Shown: piece after piece, positions 47,803-59,460 of the stretch
How the letters are laid out: each line of letters starts with the position of its first letter
Numbering within the stretch: position 1 is the stretch's first letter
DNA from: Ochotona curzoniae
Lineage: Eukaryota; Chordata; Mammalia; Lagomorpha; Ochotonidae
NCBI RefSeq assembly: GCF_017591425.1
Contig: NW_024466607.1
Coordinates: 9,122,501-9,186,500 of the forward strand
DNA length: 64,000 bases
Direction of reading: 5' to 3'
The notes under the pieces: model-generated
Told to the model about the DNA's origin: nothing
Seen by the model: the letters and a program-made list of their open reading frames with translations, nothing else
The model's database searches: none
Made by a program: the position numbers and the translations under genes

Positions 47803-48121
47803 TAAACAAATTTATTTGTTTTTTATTCAAAAGTCAGATTTGTAGAGAAAAGGAGAGAAAGATCTTCAACCCGCTGGTTCACTCCCCAAATGGCTACAAT
47901 GGCCGGAGCTGAGCTGATCCAAAGCCAGGAGCCAGGTGCTTCTTCAGAGTCTCCCACACGGATACAGGCTCCCAAGGCTTTGGGATGTTCTCTACTACTC
48001 TCCCAGGCTACCAGCAGAGAGGTGGGAGGGAAGTGCAGTGGCAGGGATTAGAACCGGTGCCCATATAGGATACTGGGCATGAAAGGTGAGGACTTTAGCC
48101 ACTAGGCTACCGCACTGGGGC
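47803..48121 (-). mobile_element. CSINE, full-length
   Basis: caaatttatttgttttttat, gagctgatccaaagccagga, ttagaaccggtgcccatata, ends ctaccgcactggggcc. Confidence 0.9.
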
Positions 48122-48244
48122 CTCTGAGGTTTTGTTTGTTTTGTCTGGCTGTGCAGCTATACATACTTGCTTATATGAAAGCACTCAGTGACTTGATTCT
48201 GTGATATAATCCGTCCCCTCCCCCCTGAAATTTACTGTTTTAAC

Positions 48245-49400
48245 TGCTTTTCAGTATATAGAGTTCAGTGTCAGCACCACTCCTTTTCATCTAACCAAAC
48301 ATGTACCTCCCAGCCCCTGGTGACTACAATCCTATTCGTTTGAGTGTTTTAGGAACCTTTTTTGCATGGAATCCTACAACATCCTTCCTTTTATGCCCTG
48401 GCTTACCTCATCCATGCTGCAGCCTGTGTCTGAATGTTCTTGCTTTTTAAGGCTCAGTGGTGATAATTGTATGTAAACGCAATTAGATTTATCCACTCAT
48501 CTGCAAAGGGACGCTTGACCTGCTTCCACTTTTGGGCGGTTGCTGCCGTGACCACGGGCATCCTAATATCTGTTGGAGTCTCCATTTTTAATTATTTTAG
48601 ATGTGTGTCTAGAAGTGGAATTTTTGGCTCACAAGATGTTTCTGTTTCTTGGAGAAGCCATCCTTCTGTTTTCCTTAGTGGCTGCACTATTTTGCATTCC
48701 CCACAACCGTATGTGAAGGTCCCGGCTTCCCTACATCATGGCCAACACCTGGCATTGGGTTTTGAGAGGGGTTGTATTGAATCTGTGGATTGCCTTGGGC
48801 ACGGATGATATCATAATAACACAAAGTCTTCTAGTCCACGAACATGCAGTGCTGTTTAATGATATCTTCTTTCATTTCTTTGAACAGCATTTTATAGTCG
48901 TTATTATGCAGGTCTTTCACATTTTTGCTCAAGATTATTTTGAAGTATTTAATTCTTCATACTATGATAAACTAAATTTTTCCTTAGTTCTCTGTATTGT
49001 TTTTGTTAAGTTGTAGAAAAGCAACTGGTTTTGTGTATGTGTGTCTTAATTTTTCTGTCTTGTAACTTTGCTGAGTGTGTTTAACAGTTGGGGGTGTGTG
49101 TGCATGTGTGTGTCTGAGATCATTAATGTTGACATTATACTGCCTGTGGACAGAGATAATTTAGCTGATTTTCAAATTTGAGCATCCTTGTATATATTTT
49201 TTTCTGCCTGTTATCCTGGCGAAGACTTCCAGTGCTCTATTGAACAGTGGTAGAAGTGGACGTCTTTTGCTGTTCCTCATCCTAGAGAAAGTGCTTCTGG
49301 TCCTTTGTCATCAAGAATGATGTTAGCTGTGGGATTCTCATTTACAGCTTTAATACATGGAGCTTGTTTCCTTTGGTTCCAAGTTTGCTGAGCATCAGCA
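48245..49400 (-). mobile_element. L1 fragment, minus orientation: 3' UTR and ORF2 end
   Basis: ttatccactcatctgcaaag, gttgctgccgtgaccacggg, gtctagaagtggaatttttg, gtattgaatctgtggattgc, tgaagtatttaattcttcat, ttccagtgctctattgaaca, tgatgttagctgtgggattc: complements of successive ORF2 parts. Confidence 0.8.
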
Positions 49401-49529
49401 TGTTGTAATTTGGTCCACTAACTCTCTCTCTCTGGAGGGGAATGGGGCCCAAGTGACTGCATCCCTTGACCAAGGAAAAGGGATTGATACAAGGGTAAGT
49501 AAAAAAATATCACAAGAATTTCTGTTGAT

Positions 49530-49805
49530 TAATTTTATTTGATAAACAGAAAGAAAGAGACAGAGAGAGGTGGAGAAAGATCTTGCATTCCCTGATTTAC
49601 TTCCCAGATGTCTGCATCAGCAGAACTCAGGTCAGGCCCGTAGCAGCAGTCTAGAGCAAGTCCAGGTCCCCCACAGAGGTGGTGGGGACCCGGGTACGTG
49701 ACCCACCAGCTGCTGCCTCTCGGGATGTGTGTTAGTAAGAAGCTGGGGTTGGAACTAGAGCCAGTTCTCGAGCCCAGTCATTCCAGCATGCAATGGGAGC
49801 GTCTC
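49530..49805 (-). mobile_element. CSINE, old, diverged
   Basis: attttatttgataaacagaa tail side; acttcccagatgtctgcatc; weak thereafter. Confidence 0.55.
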
Positions 49806-49832
49806 AAGGGACATCTTTGTTTTTTTCCTTGT

Positions 49833-50110
49833 AAGGCCTTATGTACTTGAAAGGACGAGTTACAGAGTCACAGAGGAAGAAAGGAACAGAGAGAGGGAGA
49901 GGTGTATTCTTATCTGATGGTATACTCCCCAAATGCCCCTAATGGCTGGGGTTGGAGTCAGGAGCTGCTTTTGGGTCTCGCATGTGGAGTAGGAGGGGTC
50001 CAGAGACGTGGGTCATTTTCTGCTGCTTTCCTGGTTGTTTGAGCATGCAGCTGGAACTCAAACCAGTCCCCATGTGGGATGCTTGTGCTGCAGGCTTCAG
50101 CTTAACGTGC
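49833..50110 (-). mobile_element. CSINE, diverged
   Basis: atgtacttgaaaggacgag, ctccccaaatgcccctaatg, cagtccccatgtgggatgct. Confidence 0.65.
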
Positions 50111-50177
50111 TGTGCTCTGCTCTGCTCTCCCAGGTGTGTCTAACTGCTGTGCCAAATGCCTAGACTTTCTGTCACTT

Positions 50178-50430
50178 GGAAATATTTGCTTATTTAAAGG
50201 GCAGACGAAGATCTTTGACTCCACAAATGGATGCAATAGCAAGGGCTTGGCCAGGTTAAAGTCAGGAACCTGGAATTCCATCTGGGTCTGCTCACGTGGA
50301 TGGTTGGCGCCTTCGTTTTGAGGCCACATTAGCTGGGAGCTGGATTGGAAGTGAGGCAGCTGAGACTGGAACCGATACTCTGATATCACCCTTACAAGTG
50401 GATGACTTAACTGCATCTCAATGCTGGTCC
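50178..50430 (-). mobile_element. CSINE, diverged
   Basis: cttatttaaagggcagacga, tagctgggagctggattgg, and the degraded head ending at about 50,430. Confidence 0.6.
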
Positions 50431-50639
50431 TTCCTTCTACCACCTTAAGTGTAGCTCCTCCCTCTCTGGCATTATCTAGGTTGCTGTAGCTCCTGGACCG
50501 ATGCCTTGAGCTCTGCTGGTGTTCTGATCTGTGTCTGTGGAGACTGGGCCTTCCTAGTCCACCATCTTGCTGACATCACTTCCTGACGTTTTGTTTCTGA
50601 GATAGTTTTGCTGGCTATGAAACTCTTGGTTACCAATTA

Positions 50640-51520
50640 AACTTTTTAAATTTTATTAACCATAGAATACATAATTGTACATATTTATGGGGTACAGAGT
50701 AATGTTTTTATACATGTGCACATTGTGGAATGATCAAATAAAGGGAATTAGCATCTTGGTACTTCAGACATTCACATTAACATTTTGAAAATTTGGCCAG
50801 CATTGTTCTCTGTGAGACGTTGTCTTCTAATCTCTCTCTCTTTTTAAATTTCCTTGTGAATGAAGAAACATTTATCTTCTGTTACTTTGAAAGTCTTTTA
50901 ATGTGTATTTTGTCAGCATTTTTAATTATGATATGTCTGAGTTTATCCCATTTGGAGATTTTTTTTCTGTGCATGTAATTTACTCTTTTTCACCCAGTTT
51001 GGGATCTTCCCAGCCATTATTTGAAACTTCCCTCTGTCCTTTTGCTCTGGGGTGCATCCTGTCTGTGTTGGTCTGTTCAGGCGTCCCACGCTTCTCAGAA
51101 GTATGTCCTTTGATTGCTGAGTTTCTATCGACCCTGCCAATTCAAATCTGCACAGGTATTGTACTTTTCAACTTCATAATTTTCATTTTTAAATATAATT
51201 TCTATCTCTTTAGATTTTCTTTCGGACGAGATATTGCCAGCATCCCTTCCTACTCTCTTTAAGCACAGTTTCTTTTGAGTTCTTTTAGCTTACCTATAAT
51301 GGCTACTTTGTCAGTTAAACAGAACATCTTAGCTATGTCAGAAACCTTTTCTGTTTCCTGCCTGTTTTCCTGGGTGTAGATTACACTTGCCCGTTTCTTT
51401 GTATGTCTGTCTTTTTGTTGTTAATGATTGGGATATTTTATGAGATATATTTTAGTAATTGTAGTAAATTTGCTTGTTTCTGTCCCTTTAGTGAATTGGC
51501 TGGGTTATTATAATATAATA
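50640..51520 (-). mobile_element. L1-related old repeat, minus orientation
   Basis: Left part (aattgtacatatttatgggg, aatgatcaaataaagggaat) is an L1M 3' UTR complement. The right part (attgtacttttcaacttcat, taatttctatctctttagat) resembles another widespread mammalian LINE segment. Exact family unresolved. Confidence 0.55.
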
Positions 51521-52920
51521 AAGGAAGCTTATTTTCACCCCAAAATGGCAAGGCTCCTCAGAAGGTGCAGCCTTGACTTAGCACGGGGGTCCTGTGCGTG
51601 ATGACAGGGCATTGACCAAGATCCTGTCCGCCTGTCGCTGTTGACCACGCTGCCCGTCTGCAGGTGCAGCAGCTGCATGTCAGGCCTCGCTAATTGCAAG
51701 GTGATTACTCCATCGTTTTTGACAGTGCCTTGGGTGTAAATTGTTCCACACTGTGATCCAATTAAATCTGGGGCTCTTTGCAGCATGAAGACTTCGAGGG
51801 AAGTCTTCAAAATTCACTCTGGCCCGAGGCGGGCTGTTCTTCTGTCTTGCCCTAATTTTCTCTGGCGACCTAGCTGCTAACTCCAGGCTGGCAGGCTATC
51901 TTAGTCATGCTTAGTTGAAGGGGAGCTCCTACAAGGCCGGGCAGGGCAGGGTGGGGTGCAGGCTGTGCCTCAAGTGCAACAGAGACTCCTAGTTCTAACT
52001 GAGATTTAGTCGATTTTCTTGAATGTTTTTAGTTTACTGAATCCCCTTAGGAAATTTCCAGAGACTTTAAGTAGCTGTCTATAAATAACTTGCACCAGCC
52101 ATGGATGTTTCTCCAGGGTTCTGTCTGGAGGGCTGAGGGCAAGGAAAGGCTCTAAGTACTGTGGTGAAAAATGGGTTTTAAAAGTCAACCGTGACTAGTT
52201 TTTAGAACCGGAGGGGACAAAGTTGATGCCAAGAGAACTCTTAGGGTGTTGCTGAGAAATTCCAGTGGCGAGTGTTGGCAGCTCAGATTAAGATAGTAAA
52301 CTGTGGGAACCAGAAAGGTGAACCAGTGCTTATTAAGTGGATGGGGGATTAGTGTGGGATGGGAAGGTGTTGCCTGAGCCCAGGGCATTGCAGTGAATGC
52401 TGATCTTTACAGGTTGTTGAAATATACAGTCTGCAACTGGCTGGCTCCTGCATGCCTGCATGCATTCCACGAGGTGCCCACTCCTTGCAGCTGGCGAATG
52501 ATGCTGTGGGTCAAACTGTCGCTTTGTCTATTTTCCTCCTGCAGGGGAGGGGTTGGGTCTTATTCGTTGGTTCATCTCCAGAACTTAGGACAGTGACATC
52601 CCAGTCTAGGTCATTGGTGGCCAAAGGAAGTTGAGTGATTTAATGACATAGAAGGAACAGTGTGGAAGGAGCTGTGTTGTGTCTGGACTTGTTCCCTCTG
52701 AGGTGCTTGTGGGACATAAGGGAGCCTGTCTCAGATTCAGAAAAGAGGTGTGGGTAAATAGTGTAGATTTAGGGGTCAGAAGGAGACCTGGTGGCAAAGA
52801 TGCGGTGGACTGAGCTTATTCTAGAACAATATATAGAGCAAAGGAAGAACACCTAGGCCAGCAGTTGTGTTCCTGAAGCTTTAGGACTTCCCTGTTACTC
52901 TTCCCACTTTTCTTTCTTTC

Positions 52921-53258
52921 TTTCTTTTTTTTTTTTTTTTTTTTTTTTGTTGGAGAGTCAGATATCCAGAGAGGAGGAGAGACAGAGAGGAAGATCTTCC
53001 GTCCGATGGTTCACTCCCCAAGCGGCCACAGTGGCTGGAGCTGAGCCAATCCGTAGCCAGGAGCCAGGAGTTTCTTCCGGTCTCCCACATGGGTGCAGGG
53101 TCCCAAGTTTTTGGGCTGTCCTCGACTGACTGCTTTCCAAGGCCACAGGCAGGGAACTGGATGGGAAGTGGGGCTGCCAGGATTAGAACCGGCGCCCATA
53201 TGGGATCCCGGCACGTGCAAGGCGAGGACTTTAGCCAGTACGCTATTGTGCCAGGCCC
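52921..53258 (-). mobile_element. CSINE, young, with target-site duplication, next to TXNRD3 exon 2
   Basis: T24 (complement of the tail) then the full body to ..attgtgccaggccc. A 16-base direct repeat flanks it, actcttcccacttttc at 52,897-52,912 and the same with one change at 53,259-53,274, a clear L1-type target-site duplication. Its head end is 67 bases from the exon 2 splice acceptor. Confidence 0.97.
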
Positions 53259-53325
53259 ACTCTTCCCATTTTTCATAGTTATTGGATCTTTTGTGAGAGT
53301 GAGCCTCAGCAAACTTTTGTTACAG

Positions 53326-53386
53326 GTTAAAGAACTCTTTTCCTCTTTGGGAGTGGACTACAACATCTTGGAGCTTGATCAGCTTG
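53326..53386 (+). CDS. TXNRD3: TXNRD3 coding exon 2
   Basis: Sixty-one bases after acceptor tgttacag, reading VKELFSSLGVDYNILELDQL plus one base, with donor g|gtaagt at 53,387. It continues the glutaredoxin fold directly after the CPHS active site (helix 1 to strand 2). Enters phase 0, leaves phase 1. Confidence 0.95.
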
Positions 53387-53864
53387 GTAAGTAGGATGCT
53401 TGGTTCATATTAGTTGTGATAAATGTCAGCTAGAAGGGCCACTTTCCTTGTCCCTGCCCCGTTCACTTTGCTCTGGTCTGTTGGAATTGAAGGAGCTATT
53501 TTTTTTATTATTCAGCCATGTGGAAAACAAATCCTTATGACAAACAACTTGATATAGACTTTTTATTTATTTATTTTTCATGTTTGAAGGAAGGGAGTGG
53601 GAGGAAGATGTATAAACTTCTAACTGGGAAGTATTTGTGGCATTTCAGATGTAATCTGCCAGCTTTGTAGCAACATAGACTAAGCCATAAAAAAATGGAA
53701 AAGATTCATTCCTGTCTCCTGATTGTGCCACCTACGAGCAGGAACACTCTGTGTCTTGGAGCGTTGAATCCTTGACACCCACGCGTCTGTGCACCTCACA
53801 CACACACAGTGTATCTCTGCCTTCATAGCCTCGTTGTTTGCTTACATTTGCTTTGTTGATTTGT

Positions 53865-54085
53865 TTTTATTTATTTGAAAGGCAAAATAACACACACACA
53901 CACACACACACATACAGGAGCCTTCCATCTCCGGGTTCAGTCTCTGAATGCCCATAACATCCAGGAGCCAAGAACTACATCTGGGTCTCCCACATGGGTG
54001 GGAGCACCCCAAGTGCTTGAACTATCACCTGCAGCCTCCCAGGGTGTGAGTTGGCAAGAAGCCGGAGGCAGGCCTACTTGATTTT
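53865..54085 (-). mobile_element. CSINE, diverged
   Basis: tatttatttgaaaggcaaaa tail side, expanded CA tract, tgcagcctcccagggtgtga. Confidence 0.6.
53890..53912. repeat. (CA)n microsatellite
   Basis: About 11 CA units inside a minus-strand CSINE in TXNRD3 intron 2. Confidence 0.85.
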
Positions 54086-54299
54086 AGGAATAGAAGGTAA
54101 GTTTGGGTTATGATCATACGGATAATTTTCGAATGTAATTGCAGGAAATATTGTCTGGTTTCTTACTGTTGTAGCAGCTTTTACCTTGATACTCTTCAGA
54201 GAGTATCCTCATGTATTTATCATGACACAGTCGTTGAGCTATATAGCAAAGTCTAATTTAGAGGGGTTTATTTTTAGGACAAATTAATAGACTGATCTT

Positions 54300-54620
54300 T
54301 ATTTTTTGAGGTTTGTTTATTTTAAAGGCAGAGTGACAGAGAAGAGAGATAGAGATAGATAGATAGGTGGAGAGAGATCTTCTTTCTGCTGTTTCACTCC
54401 CCAAATGCTCCCAACGTTTGGGGTTGGGCTAGACTCAAGCCTAGAGCCAGAAACTCTGTCGAGATGTCTCAGGTTGAATGGCAGTGACTCAACCACGTGA
54501 GTTACTATCCCAGGATGTGTTAGCAGGAAGTTGGATTGGAAGCAGAGTAGCCAGGATTCAAATCTGATAGTGGATATGGGCCTTCCAAATGGTGACTAAC
54601 TGTACCATAACGCCTGCGCA
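54300..54620 (-). mobile_element. CSINE, diverged
   Basis: gtttgtttattttaaaggca, GATA-type repeat, actccccaaatgctcccaac, ggaagttggattggaagcag. Confidence 0.7.
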
Positions 54621-54635
54621 TGGATTTTTATTTTA

Positions 54636-54958
54636 TTATTAAGATTTATTTATTTTTATTGAAAAGGCAGATTTATGGGGAAAAGGAAAGACAGAAACAT
54701 CTTCCATCTGTTGATTCACTCCCCAAATGGCCATAATGGCAGGAACTGAGCCAATCCGAAGCCAGGAGCCAGGAGCTTCTTCCAGGTCTCCCATGCAGAT
54801 ACAGGGTCCCAAGACTTTAGGTCATCCTCCACTGTGCTCCTGTTCCACAAACAGGAAGGTGGGTGGGAAGTGGAGCAGCTAAGACATGAACCAGCACTCA
54901 TATGGGATCCTGATGCTTACAAGTTTAGGATTAGCCAATTGAGCTACCACACATGGTA
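54636..54958 (-). mobile_element. CSINE, full-length
   Basis: agatttatttatttttattg, gaactgagccaatccgaagc, gaaccagcactcatatggga, ends gagctaccacacatgg. Confidence 0.93.
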
Positions 54959-55026
54959 TTTTTAAAATTTTTATATTTTTAAAAATATCACCCATGGTAT
55001 TTTTAAAGTTTCTTTTGAAGCAATGA

Positions 55027-55325
55027 GGAGCTGGCACTGTGGCATAATAAGTTAAGCCTCCATCTAGCATTCCATATGTGTGCTAGTTTGAATCCTGGCT
55101 GCTCTATTTTTGATCTAGTTCCCTGCTTACGACCTGGAAAGCAGCAGAGGATGGCCCAAGACTCCCTTATATGCCTGTAGTGGAAGAAGTTCCTGGTTTC
55201 CTGCTCAGCCCAGTTCTAGCTGTTACGGCCATTTGGGGTGTGAACTAATGGATGCAAGATTGTCTTTTCCTCTTTCTCTGTAACTCTTTCAAGTAAAATA
55301 AATAAATCTTTAAAAAAAAAAAAAG
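55027..55325 (+). mobile_element. CSINE, diverged
   Basis: gagctggcactgtggcataa head, tccctgcttacgacctgg, tail aaaataaataaatc and A-run. One of only two recognised plus copies inside TXNRD3. Confidence 0.8.
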
Positions 55326-55471
55326 GAGGGTATTTTCTCCTGTTGAGTCATCAGCTCATTCAGTTACAAAGTTGTAGGCGTGTACATGTAAGTGAGCACT
55401 TGAGTTGCTGTAACACTTCATTTTGACTAGCCAAGATCTGGAACCGTTTTCAGTGGATTTTGTTTGTTTTT

Positions 55472-55770
55472 AAGACTTATATTTATTTGAAAGGCAGAGA
55501 GTTAAAGAGACAGGAAGATTTTCCATCTACTGGTTTACTTCTCGAATAGCTGCAAGAGCCGGAGCTAAGCTGACCTGAAGCCAGGAGACAGGAGATTCTT
55601 CTGGGTGTTCCGTGTAGGAATAGGGGCCCAGGGCTTTGGGCCATCTGCTGCTGCTTTCCCAGGATCTAAGCAGGGAGGTGGATGAGAAGTGGAGCATCTG
55701 AGACATGAACCGGTGCCCATATGGAATGCTGGCATCACAGGCAGAAACTGCACCCCTGGATTGGCCCCTT
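55472..55770 (-). mobile_element. CSINE
   Basis: acttatatttatttgaaagg, ctaagctgacctgaagccag, gaaccggtgcccatatggaa; head end about 35 bases before TXNRD3 exon 3. Confidence 0.85.
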
Positions 55771-55803
55771 TCCTTGTTTTATATTGATTCTTTTATTCTT
55801 CAG

Positions 55804-55913
55804 ACGATGGGGCCAATGTTCAGGAAATGCTGTTAGAAATCACCAATCAGAAGACTGTGCCCAATATTTTTGTGAACAAAGTACATATGGGCGGATGTGA
55901 CCGGACTTTACAG
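55804..55913 (+). CDS. TXNRD3: TXNRD3 coding exon 3
   Basis: One hundred and ten bases after attcttcag, starting within the Asp codon of DDGANVQEML and containing KTVPNIFVNKVHMGGCD, then ..RTLQ before donor gtaata. TVP with its cis-proline and the following GGCD are the glutathione-binding elements of glutaredoxin folds. Ends in phase 0. Confidence 0.95.
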
Positions 55914-57508
55914 GTAATAAGAGGATTATATAGTCCAGGACACTGTTTGTTCACATGATAATAAATCCTGAAAACCGGGAGAAAATGGCTTTCAGGGGTC
56001 TATTCGCTTGTCTTCTGATAGTTGTCAAATGGAAAGCCTGTAAAGCGTGTCAGATGATCTTGGTTACTTAATGGGAGGTTAGTTTTTCTGCCAGCATGTG
56101 CTTGGGAAGCTTAAGGAGGAGGTTTCTAGGTGAGTTCAGGACTAGCAGGTGGGCTACCCTGGACACAGCCCAGCTGTCCTGTCCCAGCAGGGAAGGGACT
56201 GGGGATGTTTTTCTGGGAACATAAGTCAGTGCAGACATTCTTACCTGGAGTGGTTGGACTCTCTCTGAAGCCTGCCTACCCTGTGCCCTTTGATGAAAGC
56301 CTTTTGATTTCATTGGCTCCTGGCATGCTTCTTATGTGCTTGGTATGTGTGTGCAAATGATAGAAATCAGTGGTTGGTAATATTTGAAATTTTGATTAGC
56401 AAATCTATTTGTGGGGAAAATGATGCTATCTGCACTGTATGCTAATCTGTGACGAGCATCATTACCTAGTAAATGTCTGCTGTGTTAGTCCTAGAGGCTG
56501 TAATCCAGTTTACATGGAGGCAGGTACTGTCACAATATGCCCAGAACCCCTTCTGAAGTGCTGGGCTTGCTGGTGCCAACGAGGAAAAGGCTGTCAGAGA
56601 TGAAACATGGAGGTGCTGACCTAGCAGTTTCTTTTCAACACTGACAGGTGTTGCCTCGGATGGCAAGCCAATAGGAGTTGCTCTTTCCTGAGGACGCCTC
56701 ACAGTGCAGAAGCCATGAGTGTCCCTTTAAAAATGTCCCAAAGCCAGCTTGGATACTCTTCTCCTGCCAAGCCCCCTTCATCACCCGGAACTTGTGGTGC
56801 TTCTCAGAGAGTTCTGGTCCAAGTATGATGCCCCCAACAGCTGCATAGTGGGATGGAGCAACTGACTTTGCATAGAGAAAGCTGTTGCCAAACCACAGTG
56901 TTGGACTGCTAACCTCATCTGCGATACTTCTGATCTCAGGGAGGACCACATGAACATGGTACAACCAGTCACTGACCATGGCCAAAGGAAGAAGCAAGAA
57001 GTCTGAGTCGTGTGGCAGTTCCAGCAGCACAGCTCAGAAATTCTGTTTACTTTATGAGAAACCATGACAAGATTACTGATGAGGCTTAAAGATTGTTTTC
57101 AAATTACAGACTGGTACAGGTGAATGAGGATCTTGGAAAATGACATATGTGATTGGTTCATTGCACTTAAGAATACTTATAGTGATTCAATGAAGGGAAA
57201 TGACCTTGTCTACAAATACAAAGCCACACCCATTTTTGAGTCCTTTGACACAGGCGCAGCTATAGTTCAGAATGGACAGCAAATACGTGTTGTGGCAACC
57301 AATGAGTTGGGACCTGTTTGAGTAGCCTGCAGATGGATTTACAGTGCCAACTCAGAGGAGTTACAGATTGTTTTTAAGATTTCTTTTTTTTTTCCCAAAA
57401 GAAGTTCATGCTGATTGAACACAGGTTGCAAATAAATAGTTTGAAAATGGTAAATCATGCTGTATTCTTTCTTTCTTCCCCCTGTTCCTCAAAAAAAAAA
57501 AATTGTAG
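55914..57508 (+). other. TXNRD3: TXNRD3 intron 3
   Basis: 1,595 bases without a recognised CSINE, unusual for this window. Moderately open reading in several frames (for example 56,635-57,030 minus and 57,124-57,321 plus) has no domain I recognise. An old retrocopy is possible but unproven. Confidence 0.8.
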
Positions 57509-57613
57509 GCACATAAGAACGGCTTATTGCAGAAGATCCTTCAGGAAGACTCAGCCTATGATTATGACCTCATTGTCATCGGTGGTGGCTCTGGTGGCCT
57601 CTCGTGTGCGAAG
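57509..57613 (+). CDS. TXNRD3: TXNRD3 coding exon 4
   Basis: Thirty-five codons, AHKNGLLQKILQEDSAYDYD followed by LIVIGGGSGGLSCAK, donor aag|gtatgg. This is the linker between domains and the first Rossmann strand of the reductase; GGGSGG binds the FAD pyrophosphate. The acceptor is odd: twelve A (57,491-57,502) lie between the pyrimidine tract and ttgtag. Phase 0 at both ends. Confidence 0.95.
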
Positions 57614-57850
57614 GTATGGGCACAGAGAGGAGACTCACGGATCTTTTCCTGATTGGCATCATAAGCATTATTCCTGCAATGAACAAATATCTATATATAT
57701 TTGCCAATTGTCACAGCTCTTTTAATTCGGAGGAAAGAGATTGTGATCACACCAAAGAATAATCTTTTCATATAGGGGAGTGGAAACCTGGGGATGTGTA
57801 AGGAAAAGGACAGGATCTTCCTATGTCGGTGTCTGTTTTTATTTGTTTAG

Positions 57851-57923
57851 GAAGCTGCTGTTTTGGGCAGGAAAGTTATGGTGCTTGACTTTGTGGTCCC
57901 CTCACCTCAAGGCACATCCTGGG
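57851..57923 (+). CDS. TXNRD3: TXNRD3 coding exon 5
   Basis: Seventy-three bases after tttgtttag, reading EAAVLGRKVMVLDFVVPSPQ then GTSW plus one base; donor g|gtaagt. It completes the FAD-binding beta-alpha-beta unit. The preceding intron is only 237 bases, the shortest in the window. Leaves phase 1. Confidence 0.95.
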
Positions 57924-58354
57924 GTAAGTGCTGTCTCCGGGCTGTTGCTCTCTGCTCTTTTGCATATATCCCTTGGTGTATAGAATTTCAGTTGATCCTC
58001 ACAGTAAATCATACCATGTATAGTTAGCCTAATTCATCCAAGGAGAACCTGGGAGGTTACAGTTAACAAGAGGTGCTTTTGGAAAGATAACATGAAAAGA
58101 ATTAAAGAAGATTTTTCAGAAGAAAAGAACAGTTCTCGCCCCACTGCCATAATGTTTTACAAGTACGTGCTGGTATTTTCAGAGACCAGGTCCCAGCATG
58201 AGCGCTGGCTGTGTCCTGCTCGCTGTGGTTTACCAGGCGCATTTTTCTGTGTTTCTGCGTCAGTCTCATGATTGACTTCGTGGCAGCACGATGGCAAGTG
58301 GACTCAGCCTGATATCATCAGCAAAGTTTGGTTTAATAAGGAGCACAGAGTGGG

Positions 58355-58413
58355 CCCAGCCCTGCCCAGCCCTGCCCAGCCCTGCCCAGCCCTGGCCTGC
58401 CCTGCCCAGCCTG
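58355..58413. repeat. Short GC-rich tandem repeat (cccagccctg)n
   Basis: About six copies of a 10-bp unit, the last two degraded (gcctgccctg, cccagcctg), in TXNRD3 intron 5. Confidence 0.85.
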
Positions 58414-59129
58414 CTGCCATCGATTGTTTGGTTTTACTCTGCAGTGAAACAGAATGCAGGGAGATGTTCTGTTTGGACTTCAGTGACCTGTCCCTTGCCT
58501 TGCCCTCTCTTATGCCCTGAGTCACTCATCCTCCGGCCCCTCAGGTGTGGCCAGCTTGGGGAAATGTGAGGAGACAGAAGAGTGGAGGTGAAGGCAGGTG
58601 GGCTCCATCTTTGCTGTGATCTGTCCAGCTTCCTCTGGTCACCGCGTTCCTTCTGTCTCCCTCTCCGTCACTCGCAGCTGCCACTGTCCTGCTCCTGTCC
58701 CCAGCTTAGGCTGCTTGTTTTTCTGCACCTGCTTTTCCTGCCACTCCTTTGGATAGTTGTTCTGTAGACCCCCTTTACTAACCCAGCTGTGAGTATGTCT
58801 TCTCTTTCTTGCCAGAATCCTGAGGGATAGAATATAGAAATGATTTTTTTTTTCATTCCAACTTGCTCAAAAAGTTTTAGCCTAGGATTTCGTATAGGAA
58901 AACCACCCAGCCTTGACAGTGCTGGGACTGCAGACACTGGCCTTTCCCCTCTCCTGCCCTCTTTCCTCTCTTGCCACTCTCCTTAACCCTTTTCTGACCA
59001 GAAATGACCCACCTTATCCGGTGTGCCTGGAAGAGACTGCAAGCAAACAGGAAATGTTTGACTTCTGACTAGGGAAGGCACTCTCACGCATGATCTGTTT
59101 CGTGTCGTTCAAATTCAAAGTGGGTCTCA

Positions 59130-59460
59130 TGGGCCCAGTGCAGTAGCCTAGTGGCTAAAGTCCTTGCTTTGCATGCACCAGGACCTTATGTGGGTGCTGG
59201 TTTCTGTCCCATCTGCTCCACTTCCCATCCAGCTCCCTGCTTGTGGCCTGGGAAAGCAGTGGAGGACGGCCCAAGTCCTTGGGACCCTGCATCCACATGG
59301 GAGACCTGGAAGGAGCTTCTGACTGCTGGTTTCTGATCGATTGAGCTCTGGCTGTTGCGACTACTTGAGGAGTGAATCACCCGACGGAAGATCTTCCTCT
59401 GTGTCTCCACTCTGTAAAATCTGGCTTTCCAATAAAAATAAATAAAATCTTCAAAAAAAT
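59130..59460 (+). mobile_element. CSINE, full-length
   Basis: gggcccagtgcagtagccta head, gcttgtggcctgggaaagca, gagtgaatcacccgacggaa, tail ccaataaaaataaataaa. Confidence 0.95.

Larger units (their letters stand above)
45450..53325 (+). other. TXNRD3: TXNRD3 intron 1
   Basis: 7,876 bases, gt..ag. It holds six CSINE copies, all on the minus strand, and minus-strand L1 pieces (48,245-49,400 and 50,640-51,520). I see nothing recognisable at 45,560-47,150 or 51,530-52,890. Confidence 0.9.
53387..55803 (+). other. TXNRD3: TXNRD3 intron 2
   Basis: 2,417 bases, more than half of it five CSINE copies; four are minus-oriented and one plus. Nothing else recognised. Confidence 0.9.

Noticed and set aside
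56635..57321. Protein-like stretches on both strands of TXNRD3 intron 3
   Set aside because: Considered as an old processed pseudogene, but frames conflict between strands, no poly(A) or target duplication is clear and no parent is recognised.
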